Part shown: in pieces, positions 15,289 to 23,929 of the stretch
Layout: the number at the start of each line of letters is the position of its first letter
Position numbering within the stretch: position 1 is the first letter of the stretch
Assembly (NCBI RefSeq): GCF_028689785.1
Contig: NZ_JAQVCN010000053.1
Location: 1-33,818 of the forward strand
Origin: Zoogloea sp.
GTDB taxonomy: Bacteria > Pseudomonadota > Gammaproteobacteria > Burkholderiales > Rhodocyclaceae
DNA: 33,818 nucleotides
Reading direction: 5' to 3'
Notes under the pieces: model-generated
What the model was told of the DNA's origin: nothing
Seen by the model: only the letters and a program-made list of their open reading frames with translations
The model's database searches: none
Program-made: the position numbers and the translations under genes

Positions 15289-15891
15289 TCACTCCAGGGT
15301 GGAGATGTAGCTCGATACGGCCTTGACTTCCAGCTCGGTGAGCCTTGAGGCGATGGAGTGCATCACCGCGTTGTCGTTGTTGCGTTCTCGGGTGTTGAAC
15401 TGTTTGAGCTGGTTTTCCAGATAGAGGGGCTGCTGGCCGGCCAGGCGGGGCAGCAGCGGCGTGCCATAGCCTTTGGAGCCGTGGCAGGAGGTGCATGAGG
15501 CTACCCCAGAGTATTGGTTGCCCTTGGTGAAGATGTAGCGTCCCACCGCGGCCAGTTCGGCGTCGGTAGTGCTGGTATGGCTGGGTCTTTTCTGTTCAAA
15601 GAAGCTGCCGAGGGCTTTCATTTCCTCGGGGCTCAGGTCGCCCACCATGCCGGACATGGTGTCGCTCTTGCGTTTGCCGGTCTTGAAGTCGGACAGTTGT
15701 TTGACGATGTAATCGGCATGCTGGCCGGCCAGCCGTGGATACAGGGCCGATGCGGCCTCACCTTCCATGCCATGACACAGGAAGCAGCGACCACCGACGA
15801 TCTCCTCGGCGCGTTTCAGATCTGCAGCTTGCACCGCTGCGGGCAAGGCCATCAACAGCGTCAGACCAGCCGCAAAAAAATACCCTTGCAT
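15289..15891 (-). CDS. Cytochrome c4, diheme
   Basis: A 200-residue secreted protein (signal peptide about 1-22, VQA-AD) made of two similar class I cytochrome domains with heme motifs CFLCH (36-40) and CTSCH (133-137). YPRLAGQ and LPRLAGQ, the c4 repeat, follow each heme. Met ligands fall in SGMVGDLS and AVMHSIAS. Cytochrome c4 carries electrons to terminal oxidases or reductases in the periplasm. Here it could take electrons from Sox and FCSD. A strong AGGAGGAG precedes the ATG. The gene is convergent with fccB. Confidence 0.94.
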   Translation of the reverse strand: MQGYFFAAGLTLLMALPAAVQAADLKRAEEIVGGRCFLCHGMEGEAASALYPRLAGQHADYIVKQLSDFKTGKRKSDTMSGMVGDLSPEEMKALGSFFEQKRPSHTSTTDAELAAVGRYIFTKGNQYSGVASCTSCHGSKGYGTPLLPRLAGQQPLYLENQLKQFNTRERNNDNAVMHSIASRLTELEVKAVSSYISTLE

Positions 15892-15991
15892 TCTTCTCTC
15901 CTCCTTTTTATAAACTCCGGAGAGAAGACTATCAGAATTCGTTAATACTCTGAATTGAGTAGGGGAGCCTTGCTACGGGTTCGTATTGCAC

Positions 15992-17488
15992 TCAGTGCTT
16001 GCGACCCAGCCCACCCAGCAGGAAGGCGATCGGGCGCTGGCTCTTCTGGGGAGCGGTGGCTTCGTCACCGTTGCTTCCGCTGCCAGCCGGTACGGCACCG
16101 TCCTTCTGCTGGTAGGGCTTGCTGAAGTCAAAGCCGTCAGCGGCGATGTGCGAGGGTTGGCGGCTGCGCTGGGGGCTGCGTTCGCGTTCGGTGCGCTCCG
16201 GCCGGTCGCCACGTTCGGGGCGGCGTTCACTCCGCTCACCACGCTTGCGCTCGCCACCCTGTGCTGCAGCAGCACCGTCGGCCGGCCGGGATGACGGGGC
16301 GCTGCGCCGGCGGCGGCTGCCATCGGCATCGAAGAAGTCAGGCTCGGGGTCGTAGCCGGGCACGATCTCCTGCTTGATCTCGAGTTTGATGAGTTTCTGG
16401 ATGTCGGCGAGGCGGTGCTTTTCTTCGGAGCTGACCAGGGACACGGCCTTGCCCGACTTTCCGGCGCGGCCGGTGCGGCCGATGCGGTGGACGTAGTCTT
16501 CGGCGGTGTGGGGCAGCTCGAAGTTGATCACCGAGGGCAGATCCTCGATGTCGAGGCCCCGGGCGGCCACGTCGGTGGCCACCAGCACGCGGACCTTGCC
16601 GGACTTGAAGTTTTCGAGGGTCTCGGTGCGGGCCTGCTGGCTCTTGTCGCCGTGGATGGAGTCGGCCGAGATGCCGTGGCGCTCCAGGAAGTGAGCCAGG
16701 CGGCTGCAGGCGAACTTGGTGTCCACGAAGACCAGCACCTGGTTGGTTTCGTCTTCGTGACGCACGATGTGGGCCAGCAGGTTGCGCTTGAGGCCGCTGG
16801 ATACCGGGTGAACAACGTGGGTGATGGTCTCGCTGACCATGTTGCGGCGGGCCACCTCGATCAGCTGCGGGTTCTTCAGCATCTGATCGGCGAGCTTCTT
16901 GATCTCGTCGGAGAAAGTGGCGGAGAACAGCAGGCTCTGCCGGGCGGCCGGCAGCAGGGCGAGGATGCGCCGGATGTCGGGGATGAAGCCCATGTCGAGC
17001 ATGCGGTCGGCTTCATCGAGGATCAGGAATTCGACCTGGCCAAGGGCGATGGTCTTCTGCTGGACGTGGTCGAGCAGGCGGCCCGGCGTGGCAACGACGA
17101 TCTCGATACCACGGCGCAGCTCCTGGATCTGCGGGTTCATGTCGACGCCGCCGTAGATGCAGGTGGAGCGCAGGGGAAGATGCTTCGAGTACATCTTTAC
17201 GGATTCATACACCTGCATGGCCAGTTCCCGCGTCGGCGCCAGAATCAGCGCACGTACGGGGTGCCGGGCAGGGCTGGTCGAACTGCTGGCGTGACGTGCC
17301 AGGCGATTGAGCAGCGGCAGGGTGAAGCCGGCGGTCTTGCCTGTGCCAGTCTGGGCGCCGCCCATGACGTCATGCCCGGCCAGCACGACGGGAATCGCCT
17401 GGCGCTGGATGGGGGTCGGTTCGGTGTAGCCGGCTTCGGTGACGGCCCGCAGGATTTCAGGAATGAGTCCGAGTTCGGAAAACGACAT
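15992..17488 (-). CDS. rhlE: DEAD-box RNA helicase, RhlE family
   Basis: A 498-residue ATP-dependent RNA helicase. The start at 17488 gives the family's MSFSELGL N terminus; an upstream ATG at 17533 adds 15 unlikely residues. Motifs appear in order: Q motif (PTPIQ), AQTGTGKT (45-52), [39 protein letters not shown] and [10 protein letters not shown]. The basic, low-complexity tail of about 100 residues (Arg/Gly/Ser/Glu-rich) is a common RNA-binding extension. Roles include ribosome assembly and RNA turnover in the cold. A TATAAT box lies upstream. Confidence 0.95.
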   Translation of the reverse strand: MSFSELGLIPEILRAVTEAGYTEPTPIQRQAIPVVLAGHDVMGGAQTGTGKTAGFTLPLLNRLARHASSSTSPARHPVRALILAPTRELAMQVYESVKMYSKHLPLRSTCIYGGVDMNPQIQELRRGIEIVVATPGRLLDHVQQKTIALGQVEFLILDEADRMLDMGFIPDIRRILALLPAARQSLLFSATFSDEIKKLADQMLKNPQLIEVARRNMVSETITHVVHPVSSGLKRNLLAHIVRHEDETNQVLVFVDTKFACSRLAHFLERHGISADSIHGDKSQQARTETLENFKSGKVRVLVATDVAARGLDIEDLPSVINFELPHTAEDYVHRIGRTGRAGKSGKAVSLVSSEEKHRLADIQKLIKLEIKQEIVPGYDPEPDFFDADGSRRRRSAPSSRPADGAAAAQGGERKRGERSERRPERGDRPERTERERSPQRSRQPSHIAADGFDFSKPYQQKDGAVPAGSGSNGDEATAPQKSQRPIAFLLGGLGRKH

Positions 17489-17547
17489 GGATGTGATCAC
17501 GATCGCGGTGCGGTGCTTAGTGCACTGCACCATTTGAGTAGTCCAGC

Positions 17548-17553
17548 ATTATA
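17548..17553 (-). promoter_or_regulatory. rhlE: -10 box upstream of rhlE
   Basis: A perfect TATAAT on the minus strand, just past the rlmM stop and about 60 bases before the rhlE start. No good -35 at 16-18 bp spacing is visible; the nearby TTGACG is only 11 bp away. It may be a sigma-70 promoter that relies on an activator or on the -10 alone. Confidence 0.45.
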
Positions 17554-17566
17554 CATCGGGATGTCG

Positions 17567-18655
17567 TCAACGCCGCGTGAGATAGCAGGTGACCTCTTCG
17601 CGGTCGTGGTAGAGATGCTTGATTCTCAAGGTGTATTTGATGTTGCCCGCACGCATGCGCTGGTCAATCAGGGCGCGGCAGCGTTCCACCTCGTCGAAGC
17701 GCCGCTTCATGGGCAGTTTGAGGTTGAAGATGCTGCGTCGGCAGCGCCCGCTGGCCACCCACTCGGCCATCAACGGGGCGATGCGGGAAGGCTGCTCGAC
17801 CATGTCGCAGACCATCCATTCCACCTGCTTGCGTGGCTTCCAGGTAAAGCCATCCACCCGCAGGTGTTCGAGCAGGCCGGTGGCCACCACCGACGGAGCC
17901 ATCGGGCCGTTGTCGATGGCGGTGACCCGCAGGCCGCGGCTCACCAGCTGCCAGGTCCAGCCGCCGGGGGATGCCCCCAGATCGACGGCCTGCAGGCCCG
18001 GGCGCAGGGTGGCGCGTTGTTCGTCTTCAGTGAGCAGGTCGGAGATGGCCTCGGCCAGTTTCAGGGTGGAGCGACTGGGAGCGTCCTTGGGCATGCGCAG
18101 CCGGGGAATGCCCATGGGCCAGGACGAGCCTTCGCTGGCCAGGCTGATACCCAGCATGGCCCGTTTCGGGCTGGCCAGGAAGACATGCAGGCGCGGCAGA
18201 TGGGGTGAGTCGGTGCGCAGCAGCCCGGCCTGGGTGAGGGCTTCTTCAAGCAAGGGGCCGAAACGACGCAGGAAACCGGACTGCTGCTTGCCGTCGTTGG
18301 TGTCGGGGGTTTCGAGCAGCAGCGCGGAGAAGCGCTCTCCCAAAGCGATGATGGTGCTCATGAGGGGGCTCAGGCGATCCTTCTCGGGAAGATCGTCCAG
18401 GTTGCCGACGAGCTGGCAGGTCTGCCGCGAGAAGATCAGGCGGGACAGGTCGAAGCGCCGCCGTAGCACGTCGTGGGGGATGGGGGTATTCAATTGAAAC
18501 AGGGTGAAACCACTGTTGGCTACGTCGACCGTGCCCCCTTCCAGACGCGCAGTGCGGGCCGCAGCCTGAAGTTCAAGGCTGGCATCGGGCTCGAACCCGG
18601 GGCGGCACTGGACGAGAATGCCAATGGAAAGGCAGGGCGTAGGGGCGGGCTGCAT
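17567..18655 (-). CDS. rlmM: 23S rRNA 2'-O-ribose methyltransferase RlmM (C2498)
   Basis: A 362-residue protein with an N-terminal THUMP-like half and a Rossmann methyltransferase half. The SAM motif is DLGASPGGWTWQL, followed by the acidic AIDNG and VCDMVEQP segments, and a conserved Lys-rich NLKLPMKRR gives the K of the KDKE catalytic set. RlmM methylates C2498 of 23S rRNA in the peptidyl-transferase region. Length is normal. The gene precedes rhlE in the same direction. Confidence 0.93.
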   Translation of the reverse strand: MQPAPTPCLSIGILVQCRPGFEPDASLELQAAARTARLEGGTVDVANSGFTLFQLNTPIPHDVLRRRFDLSRLIFSRQTCQLVGNLDDLPEKDRLSPLMSTIIALGERFSALLLETPDTNDGKQQSGFLRRFGPLLEEALTQAGLLRTDSPHLPRLHVFLASPKRAMLGISLASEGSSWPMGIPRLRMPKDAPSRSTLKLAEAISDLLTEDEQRATLRPGLQAVDLGASPGGWTWQLVSRGLRVTAIDNGPMAPSVVATGLLEHLRVDGFTWKPRKQVEWMVCDMVEQPSRIAPLMAEWVASGRCRRSIFNLKLPMKRRFDEVERCRALIDQRMRAGNIKYTLRIKHLYHDREEVTCYLTRR

Positions 18656-18855
18656 GGGTTGGGGGGGCTGAAGGCGATGGTGGATGTGTAGAATCTGGGC
18701 AAGGGCTTGCTCGCCCGTGCTGACGTGCGATGCGGCGTTTGGCTGCGGGGGGCATGATACCCGATCGCGGCTCGCCGCTTTTCTGCCCGGGGCACACGTT
18801 GCCGGTTGGCGGCGTCGGGCTGTGTGGCAGTTTTTTTGCGATCTGGAGGGTACTT

Positions 18856-19893
18856 ATGGAGTTCCGTAATCTTGGTGCCAGCGATCTGCGGGTGTCGTCT
18901 GTCTGCCTGGGAACGATGACCTTCGGCCAGCAGAACTCGGAGGCAGAGGCGCATGCACAGCTGGATGCGGCGTTTGCAAGGGGCGTGAATTTCATTGACG
19001 CCGCCGAGATGTACCCGGTGCCGGCCCGCGCCGACACCTACGGCCACACCGAATCCATCATCGGGTCGTGGCTGCGCGGGCGCCCCCGGGACAGTGTGGT
19101 GCTGGCCACCAAGGTGGCAGGGCCGGGGCGCAACATGGCGTGGGTCCGCGGTGGTCCGGCCTCCCTCGACCGGGCCAACATCCGTGCGGCTGTCGAGGCC
19201 AGCCTTACCAGGTTGGGTACCGATTATATCGACCTGTACCAACTCCACTGGCCGGCCCGTAATCAGCCCATGTTCGGTCAGTGGCGTTTCGACCCGGAAG
19301 GCGAGCGGCCGGCGACCCCCATCGAGGAGCAGCTCGCAGCCCTTGCCGAGCTGGTGACGGAGGGGAAGATCCGCTACGTGGGTTTGTCCAATGAGCACCC
19401 CTGGGGCCTGATGTCCTTTCTGCGGGTGGCCGACATGCTGGGGCTGCCCCGGGTCGTGTCCGTGCAGAACGCCTACAGTCTGCTCAACCGGGTGTTCGAA
19501 CAATCCATGGCCGAGGTGTGCTTTCGCGAGAAGGTCAGCCTGCTGCCGTATTCGGTGCTGGGCTTCGGGCACCTGACTGGCAAGTACCTTGACAACCCCG
19601 CGGCCCCGGGGCGGATTTCGCTGTTTCCAGGTTTCGGGCAGCGCTATGACAAGCCCTGTGTGCAGCCCGCCGTGGCGGCGTATGTTGACCTGGCAAGCCA
19701 GTACGGGATGACACCGACCGAGTTGGCTATCGGTTTTGTCGCCTCCCAGCCCTTTGTGGGCAGTGTGATCGTGGGGGCGACCACCATCGCGCAGCTCGAA
19801 GCCAATCTCGATGCCTGTGTGCGGTGCCTGGATGCCAGGGTACTGGGGGAGATTGAGGCGGTTCATCTCCAGTTTCCCAACCCCGCGCCGTAA
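18856..19893 (+). CDS. Aldo/keto reductase, Tas-like
   Basis: A 345-residue TIM-barrel NADP(H)-dependent oxidoreductase. FRNLGASDLRVSSVCLGTMTFG starts the barrel and FIDAAEMYPVP holds the catalytic Asp and Tyr. LATKVAGPG carries the Lys, LYQLHWPARN the His, and the cofactor region GFVASQPFVGSVIVGATT closes it. Family members are close to E. coli Tas. A GGAGGG stands 5 bases before the ATG. The substrate is unknown. The preceding 200 bp diverge from rlmM; I see no confident promoter in them. Confidence 0.9.
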   Translation: MEFRNLGASDLRVSSVCLGTMTFGQQNSEAEAHAQLDAAFARGVNFIDAAEMYPVPARADTYGHTESIIGSWLRGRPRDSVVLATKVAGPGRNMAWVRGGPASLDRANIRAAVEASLTRLGTDYIDLYQLHWPARNQPMFGQWRFDPEGERPATPIEEQLAALAELVTEGKIRYVGLSNEHPWGLMSFLRVADMLGLPRVVSVQNAYSLLNRVFEQSMAEVCFREKVSLLPYSVLGFGHLTGKYLDNPAAPGRISLFPGFGQRYDKPCVQPAVAAYVDLASQYGMTPTELAIGFVASQPFVGSVIVGATTIAQLEANLDACVRCLDARVLGEIEAVHLQFPNPAP

Positions 19894-19950
19894 ATCCAGG
19901 GCGACTGCGGTGAAGTGTTGCGGAGCTGAAATGCTTGGACGGAGGGTGTG

Positions 19951-21486
19951 TTGAAGGAAATCGTGGCGGCGCAAGACCTGCGTGCGGGCATGTTTGTGTC
20001 GGAGCTTGATCGTCCGTGGCTTGAGTCGCCTTTCATGATGCAGGGTTTCCTGATCGAGGATGAAGCGACGCTGCTGCAGATCCGGCAGGTGTGCAGATTT
20101 GTGTACGTTGATCGGGCTCGTTCGGTGGGGGAGGCCTGGCGCAGTGCGCCGGCGGAGCCTGTCGGCACTGCCGCGGAGCGTCAGCCGGCTGCGCTGGGCG
20201 CCTTCGTGGTCAAGCCCGGGCAGCGACGTCAGCCACTGGATTTCTTCGCTTTGCTCAAGTCACTCCGCGGCCTGAGGGTTGAATCGGCCGGCTGCCGGGG
20301 AGAGGGTGACGAGGATCAGGCTGCACCCTGGTTCCGGCGCTATCCGGAGGCGGGTGATCCACGCGGGCAGGGTGCCGGCGAGGGCCTCCCCGAAAGGCGC
20401 GGGTCGGCTCCTTCTGCCAGGCTGCCGCTGATAACCATCTACGATGAGCGCTCCGCCCGCTCCGCTGGGCGGGCGGGGGGAGAGGCGGGCTCGGGGGTAT
20501 CCGGGCCGGCGGGTATGAGCTTTGTCGAGCCAAGCACCTCGCTGGACGAGGAGATCGTCAACGCGTTGCCGGTGGTGGCCCGAGTGCAAGGCTTGTTGGC
20601 GGAGATCGCCAGAGACGTTCAGAGCAATCTGACCCCCGATCTCGAGCGCTTGCGTGGCGTGGTGTCTGAAATGGTGCTGAGCGTCGTCCGCAATCCGGAC
20701 GCCTTGCTTTGGTTGCTGCGCCTCAAGAAGACCGACCAGTACAGCTATGACCACTCCCTCGACGTCGCTGCCCACGTGATGATCTTTGGTCGGGCCCTGG
20801 GACTTGGTGAGGAGTCCATCACGACCCTGGGGATGGCCGGGGTGCTGCAGGATATCGGCAAGCTGCGCCTGCCCCAGCGCCTGCTCCAAAAGACTGGCGT
20901 CCTGTCGCCCCGCGAGTACGAGATCTTCAAGACCCATGTGGATTTCTCGCTGCATATTCTTGCCGCCTGCCCCCACGCCACACCCCAGATGATGGATATC
21001 ATCGCCCGCCACCACGAGCGGCTCGACGGTAGCGGTTACCCGGCCGGCCTGAAGGGGGATGATCTGGGTCTTATGGCGGAAATCGCGGGCATTTGCGACG
21101 TTTACTGCGCCATGACCCGGGAACGCTCATATGGGGTGGCGGTGAGTTCCCAGGATGCTCTTGACGCAGTCAGGGCGCTGCGAGGCAAGCGTTTTTCGAT
21201 CAGTACGGTGGATCAGTTCGTCCAGTGCATCGGGCTCTACCCGGTGGGTACCCTGATTGAACTCAATTCCGGCGAGGTTGCGGTGGTGGTGTCCCAGAAC
21301 CGGATCCGTCGCCTCAAGCCCCGGGTGATGATCCTGCTCGGTCCTGACAAGAAGCCCAACGCCTATCCCCAGACCCTGGATCTCCTCTACGACCCTTCCT
21401 GTGCCACTGGCGAACCCTACGAGATCGTCCGGGCATTGCCGCCTGGTGCCTTCGGGGTCGATCCGTCGGCTTTTTATCTCGCATGA
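19951..21486 (+). CDS. HD-GYP domain protein with DUF3391 N terminus; HD motif altered to QD
   Basis: A 511-residue protein. The TTG at 19951 is the likely start because GGAG lies about 6 bases upstream; a GTG one codon earlier is also possible. The N terminus (EIVAAQDLRAGMFVSELDRPW) is a DUF3391 domain. The C-terminal half is an HD-GYP domain with YDHSLDVAAH, HHERLDGSGYP and ICDVYCAMT. Canonical HD-GYP phosphodiesterases degrade cyclic di-GMP with iron or manganese bound by the HD pair. Here the pair reads LQDIGK, so the metal-binding His is Gln. Activity may be reduced or altered. It shares a 4-bp overlap with the following EAL gene, which suggests joint control of c-di-GMP. Confidence 0.88.
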   Translation: MKEIVAAQDLRAGMFVSELDRPWLESPFMMQGFLIEDEATLLQIRQVCRFVYVDRARSVGEAWRSAPAEPVGTAAERQPAALGAFVVKPGQRRQPLDFFALLKSLRGLRVESAGCRGEGDEDQAAPWFRRYPEAGDPRGQGAGEGLPERRGSAPSARLPLITIYDERSARSAGRAGGEAGSGVSGPAGMSFVEPSTSLDEEIVNALPVVARVQGLLAEIARDVQSNLTPDLERLRGVVSEMVLSVVRNPDALLWLLRLKKTDQYSYDHSLDVAAHVMIFGRALGLGEESITTLGMAGVLQDIGKLRLPQRLLQKTGVLSPREYEIFKTHVDFSLHILAACPHATPQMMDIIARHHERLDGSGYPAGLKGDDLGLMAEIAGICDVYCAMTRERSYGVAVSSQDALDAVRALRGKRFSISTVDQFVQCIGLYPVGTLIELNSGEVAVVVSQNRIRRLKPRVMILLGPDKKPNAYPQTLDLLYDPSCATGEPYEIVRALPPGAFGVDPSAFYLA

Positions 21487-23291
21487 ATACACCCGCATCG
21501 CATCTGGTGCGCTCCCCCCATCCGGTCATCGACGAGGATGCCCTCGCCCGTCTCCTGCTGCGCTACGGCGTCGGACAGGGGGAGCAGGCTGCGGTGCGTG
21601 CCTTCGGGCGGATCATCCGCGCCGGCGAGTTGGAGGAGGCGCTGCTGGCCCGCTTCGATCTTGGCGAGGCGGTGGCCGGAGTGGAGCCCTCCTTGAGGGC
21701 TTTCTGTGTCGAGCTGGCAAAAATCACTGAGTGGGACTTCACCCCCGGCTGGCTGGCCGGGCTGGTGAATCTGTGGTCCGAGTGCTATCTGGGCGGGGCG
21801 GTGGCGGAATTTCCCTTCATCGCCATCGAGGCCCTGATGACCTCCTGCCAACTGCATCTGTTCAGCGATCGGGCCATGGTTCATCGACTGGAGCTCGACA
21901 TCTTGTCGGCTCTCGTGCGCTTGGGCTGGTGTCTGGGCGGACTACTGTGCGAGGTGTCCATCGACCATGAACAGACCTTCCGGCTCAATGCCGAGGATGG
22001 TGATGCGGTCCTCGGCATCCCCAACCGACGGCGTTTCCTGACCTTGTTGGCGGAAGGCCTGGCTCGTGCTGCTGACGGAGAGGCGGTAGGGCTGCTGGTG
22101 CTCGATATCGAATGGGGGCGGTCTGTGGATGTGTTGGCCATGGACGAGCGCGACCACTTGCGGTTGGCCCTGTCGGATGCGATGCGGGCAGTTCTGCGTT
22201 CCAACGACACCCTGTGTGCCCTCGGCGATGATCAATGGGCTGTCATCCTGCCGGATCTGCAGCATCCGGCCCAGGTGTCCCTGGCCGGCAGCAAGCTGGT
22301 GGATGCTTGCGAGGTTCTGCGGGGCAACAATTTTCCCGGGCAGCGGGGGCGTTTCCACGCTGGCGGGGCATGGGCGCCGGAGCATGCCACCGACCCCCTC
22401 GGCCTGGTGCATGCAGCCCGTGCGGCGCAGGTGGCTGCCAAGGCGTCCGGCCAGGCCTTCGACTTGTATTGTCCGGAAACGGCGGCGCGAAGCCATGGCG
22501 ACGCGGGGTTCGAATCGGAAGTGGCTCGAGCCCTGGAGACCCGCCAATTTCAGCTCTATCTGCAACCCCAGGTCGCCCTGCCGTCCCGCCGGCTAGTCGG
22601 CGCCGAGGCTCTGCTGCGCTGGCGGCGAGAAGGGCAGGGGTTCGCGTCGCCACCCGACATCCTGCAGGTGCTGGAGCGCATCGGCCTTATGGCGGAGCTG
22701 TCGCGCTGGGTCATTCAGCAAGCCGGGCAGGTGCTGGCCACGCTGGCAGCGGCCGGATGTGAGGTGTCGGTTTCGGTGAATCTCATGGCTGACGATCTGA
22801 AAGATCCGGAGTTGCCGCTCTTCATACGGCAGACCTGCGAAACCTGGCGAGTGCCTGAGTCACGCATGTGCTTCGAACTGACCGAGGGTGGCCTTGTGTC
22901 GCGGGACGGTATGTCCGTTCGCAACCTCGATGCCCTGCGTGCAGGGGGAGGGCGTCTGGCTCTGGACGATTTCGGGACGGGCTATTCGTCCATGGATTAC
23001 TTGCGGCGCCTGCCCGTGGATGAGCTGAAGCTTGACAAGTCTTTTGTCGAACGCATCACCGTCACCGACAATGATCGCGCCATCGTCGAGTTGATGGTAC
23101 GTGTGGCCCACACATTTGGTCTGGAAGTGGTGGCTGAAGGGGTCGAGGACGTAGCCACCGAGGCGGTGCTCAATGAGATGGGCTGTGACCGGGCTCAGGG
23201 GTATCTATATGCACCGGCCATGCCCGTGGAGCAGTTCCTTGCCTGGTGGGAGTCGCATCGGAATATGCTGGTGGGGGCCGGGGCATCCTGA
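21483..23291 (+). CDS. EAL phosphodiesterase with degenerate GGDEF and unassigned helical N terminus
   Basis: A 602-residue protein. Residues 1-160 are predicted mostly helical and match no domain I know. A GGDEF domain follows, but its signature is LGDDQ (248-252) in place of GGDEF, so diguanylate cyclase activity is unlikely. The C-terminal EAL domain keeps EALLRW (Glu375), SVNLM, FELTE, DDFGTGYSS (495-503), LKLDKSFV, AEGVED and AQGYLY, the full catalytic set for c-di-GMP hydrolysis to pGpG. The start overlaps the HD-GYP stop (ATGA). The dead GGDEF may act as a GTP or c-di-GMP sensor. That is inference. Confidence 0.9.
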   Translation: MNTPASHLVRSPHPVIDEDALARLLLRYGVGQGEQAAVRAFGRIIRAGELEEALLARFDLGEAVAGVEPSLRAFCVELAKITEWDFTPGWLAGLVNLWSECYLGGAVAEFPFIAIEALMTSCQLHLFSDRAMVHRLELDILSALVRLGWCLGGLLCEVSIDHEQTFRLNAEDGDAVLGIPNRRRFLTLLAEGLARAADGEAVGLLVLDIEWGRSVDVLAMDERDHLRLALSDAMRAVLRSNDTLCALGDDQWAVILPDLQHPAQVSLAGSKLVDACEVLRGNNFPGQRGRFHAGGAWAPEHATDPLGLVHAARAAQVAAKASGQAFDLYCPETAARSHGDAGFESEVARALETRQFQLYLQPQVALPSRRLVGAEALLRWRREGQGFASPPDILQVLERIGLMAELSRWVIQQAGQVLATLAAAGCEVSVSVNLMADDLKDPELPLFIRQTCETWRVPESRMCFELTEGGLVSRDGMSVRNLDALRAGGGRLALDDFGTGYSSMDYLRRLPVDELKLDKSFVERITVTDNDRAIVELMVRVAHTFGLEVVAEGVEDVATEAVLNEMGCDRAQGYLYAPAMPVEQFLAWWESHRNMLVGAGAS

Positions 23292-23306
23292 CGCTCACCA
23301 GGAGGC

Positions 23307-23780
23307 TTACTCCCTGGGCTTGCGCCTTTTGCGCGTTTCGGATTCGGTGGGCGTGTCGGTTTCGGTCTTTACCGGGGAATCAGCTTCCGCTTGGTTGTCG
23401 CCCTCGGCCGAGGATGATCTTTCCTCGCCGGTTTCGGTGCTGCTGTGGTTTGCCGTTTTCTTTTTCTTGGATGACGGAGCGGCTGGAGGCGGAGGCGGGG
23501 GGAGCAAGGGCACGACTTCCGTGATCTTGTTCTCCGCCATGTAGTCGTTCATTTCTTTCCAGCCCGCAAACACCGCAGCCTTTGAGGCCGTGATGTTGAG
23601 CGTGTAGCAGTCTTCTATGGCCCGCCCGGCATGACGACAGGCGCTACCGATGGCCTTGCCTTCGGCTTCCGCTTGAGCACTCACCTTGGCCGGATCCGGG
23701 ATGCCAAGCTGTTCGCAGCCCCCTGTCACGGCGGCACAGGTGGCCAGGGCAAGCATGAAGCGAAGGGGCGGTTTAGTCAT
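23307..23780 (-). CDS. Lipoprotein with Pro/Lys/Glu-rich tail
   Basis: A 157-residue protein with a lipoprotein signal (lipobox VTGGC, Cys22). A conserved-looking middle (SACRHAGRAIEDCYTLN..AAVFAGWKEMNDYMAENKI) has two Cys. The tail contains a run of prolines, a KKKK stretch and a long Ser/Glu/Thr-rich, charged segment. The Cys pair could form a disulfide in the periplasm. The tail may be peptidoglycan- or surface-exposed. I do not recognise a function. It is convergent with the EAL gene, separated by 15 bp. Confidence 0.75.
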   Translation of the reverse strand: MTKPPLRFMLALATCAAVTGGCEQLGIPDPAKVSAQAEAEGKAIGSACRHAGRAIEDCYTLNITASKAAVFAGWKEMNDYMAENKITEVVPLLPPPPPPAAPSSKKKKTANHSSTETGEERSSSAEGDNQAEADSPVKTETDTPTESETRKRRKPRE

Positions 23781-23881
23781 GGCGCAGGGAGCGGAATTGC
23801 TATGAAGGGTCTACGGCCCCGGTGCTTCCGACTTGAATCCGGACCGGCAAATCTGCCGTGCTGTTCGGGCGTCGTTCTCCT

Positions 23882-23887
23882 TATAAT
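23882..23887 (+). promoter_or_regulatory. -10 box upstream of the ABC binding protein
   Basis: A perfect TATAAT stands 42 bases before the preferred start at 23930. The -35 region at 17 bp spacing (TGCTGT) is poor. It fits a moderate promoter for the binding-protein gene. Confidence 0.4.
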
Positions 23888-23929
23888 TAAGGGCTGATTT
23901 ATCTTCTTATGTCCGTGGACAGGATCCCC

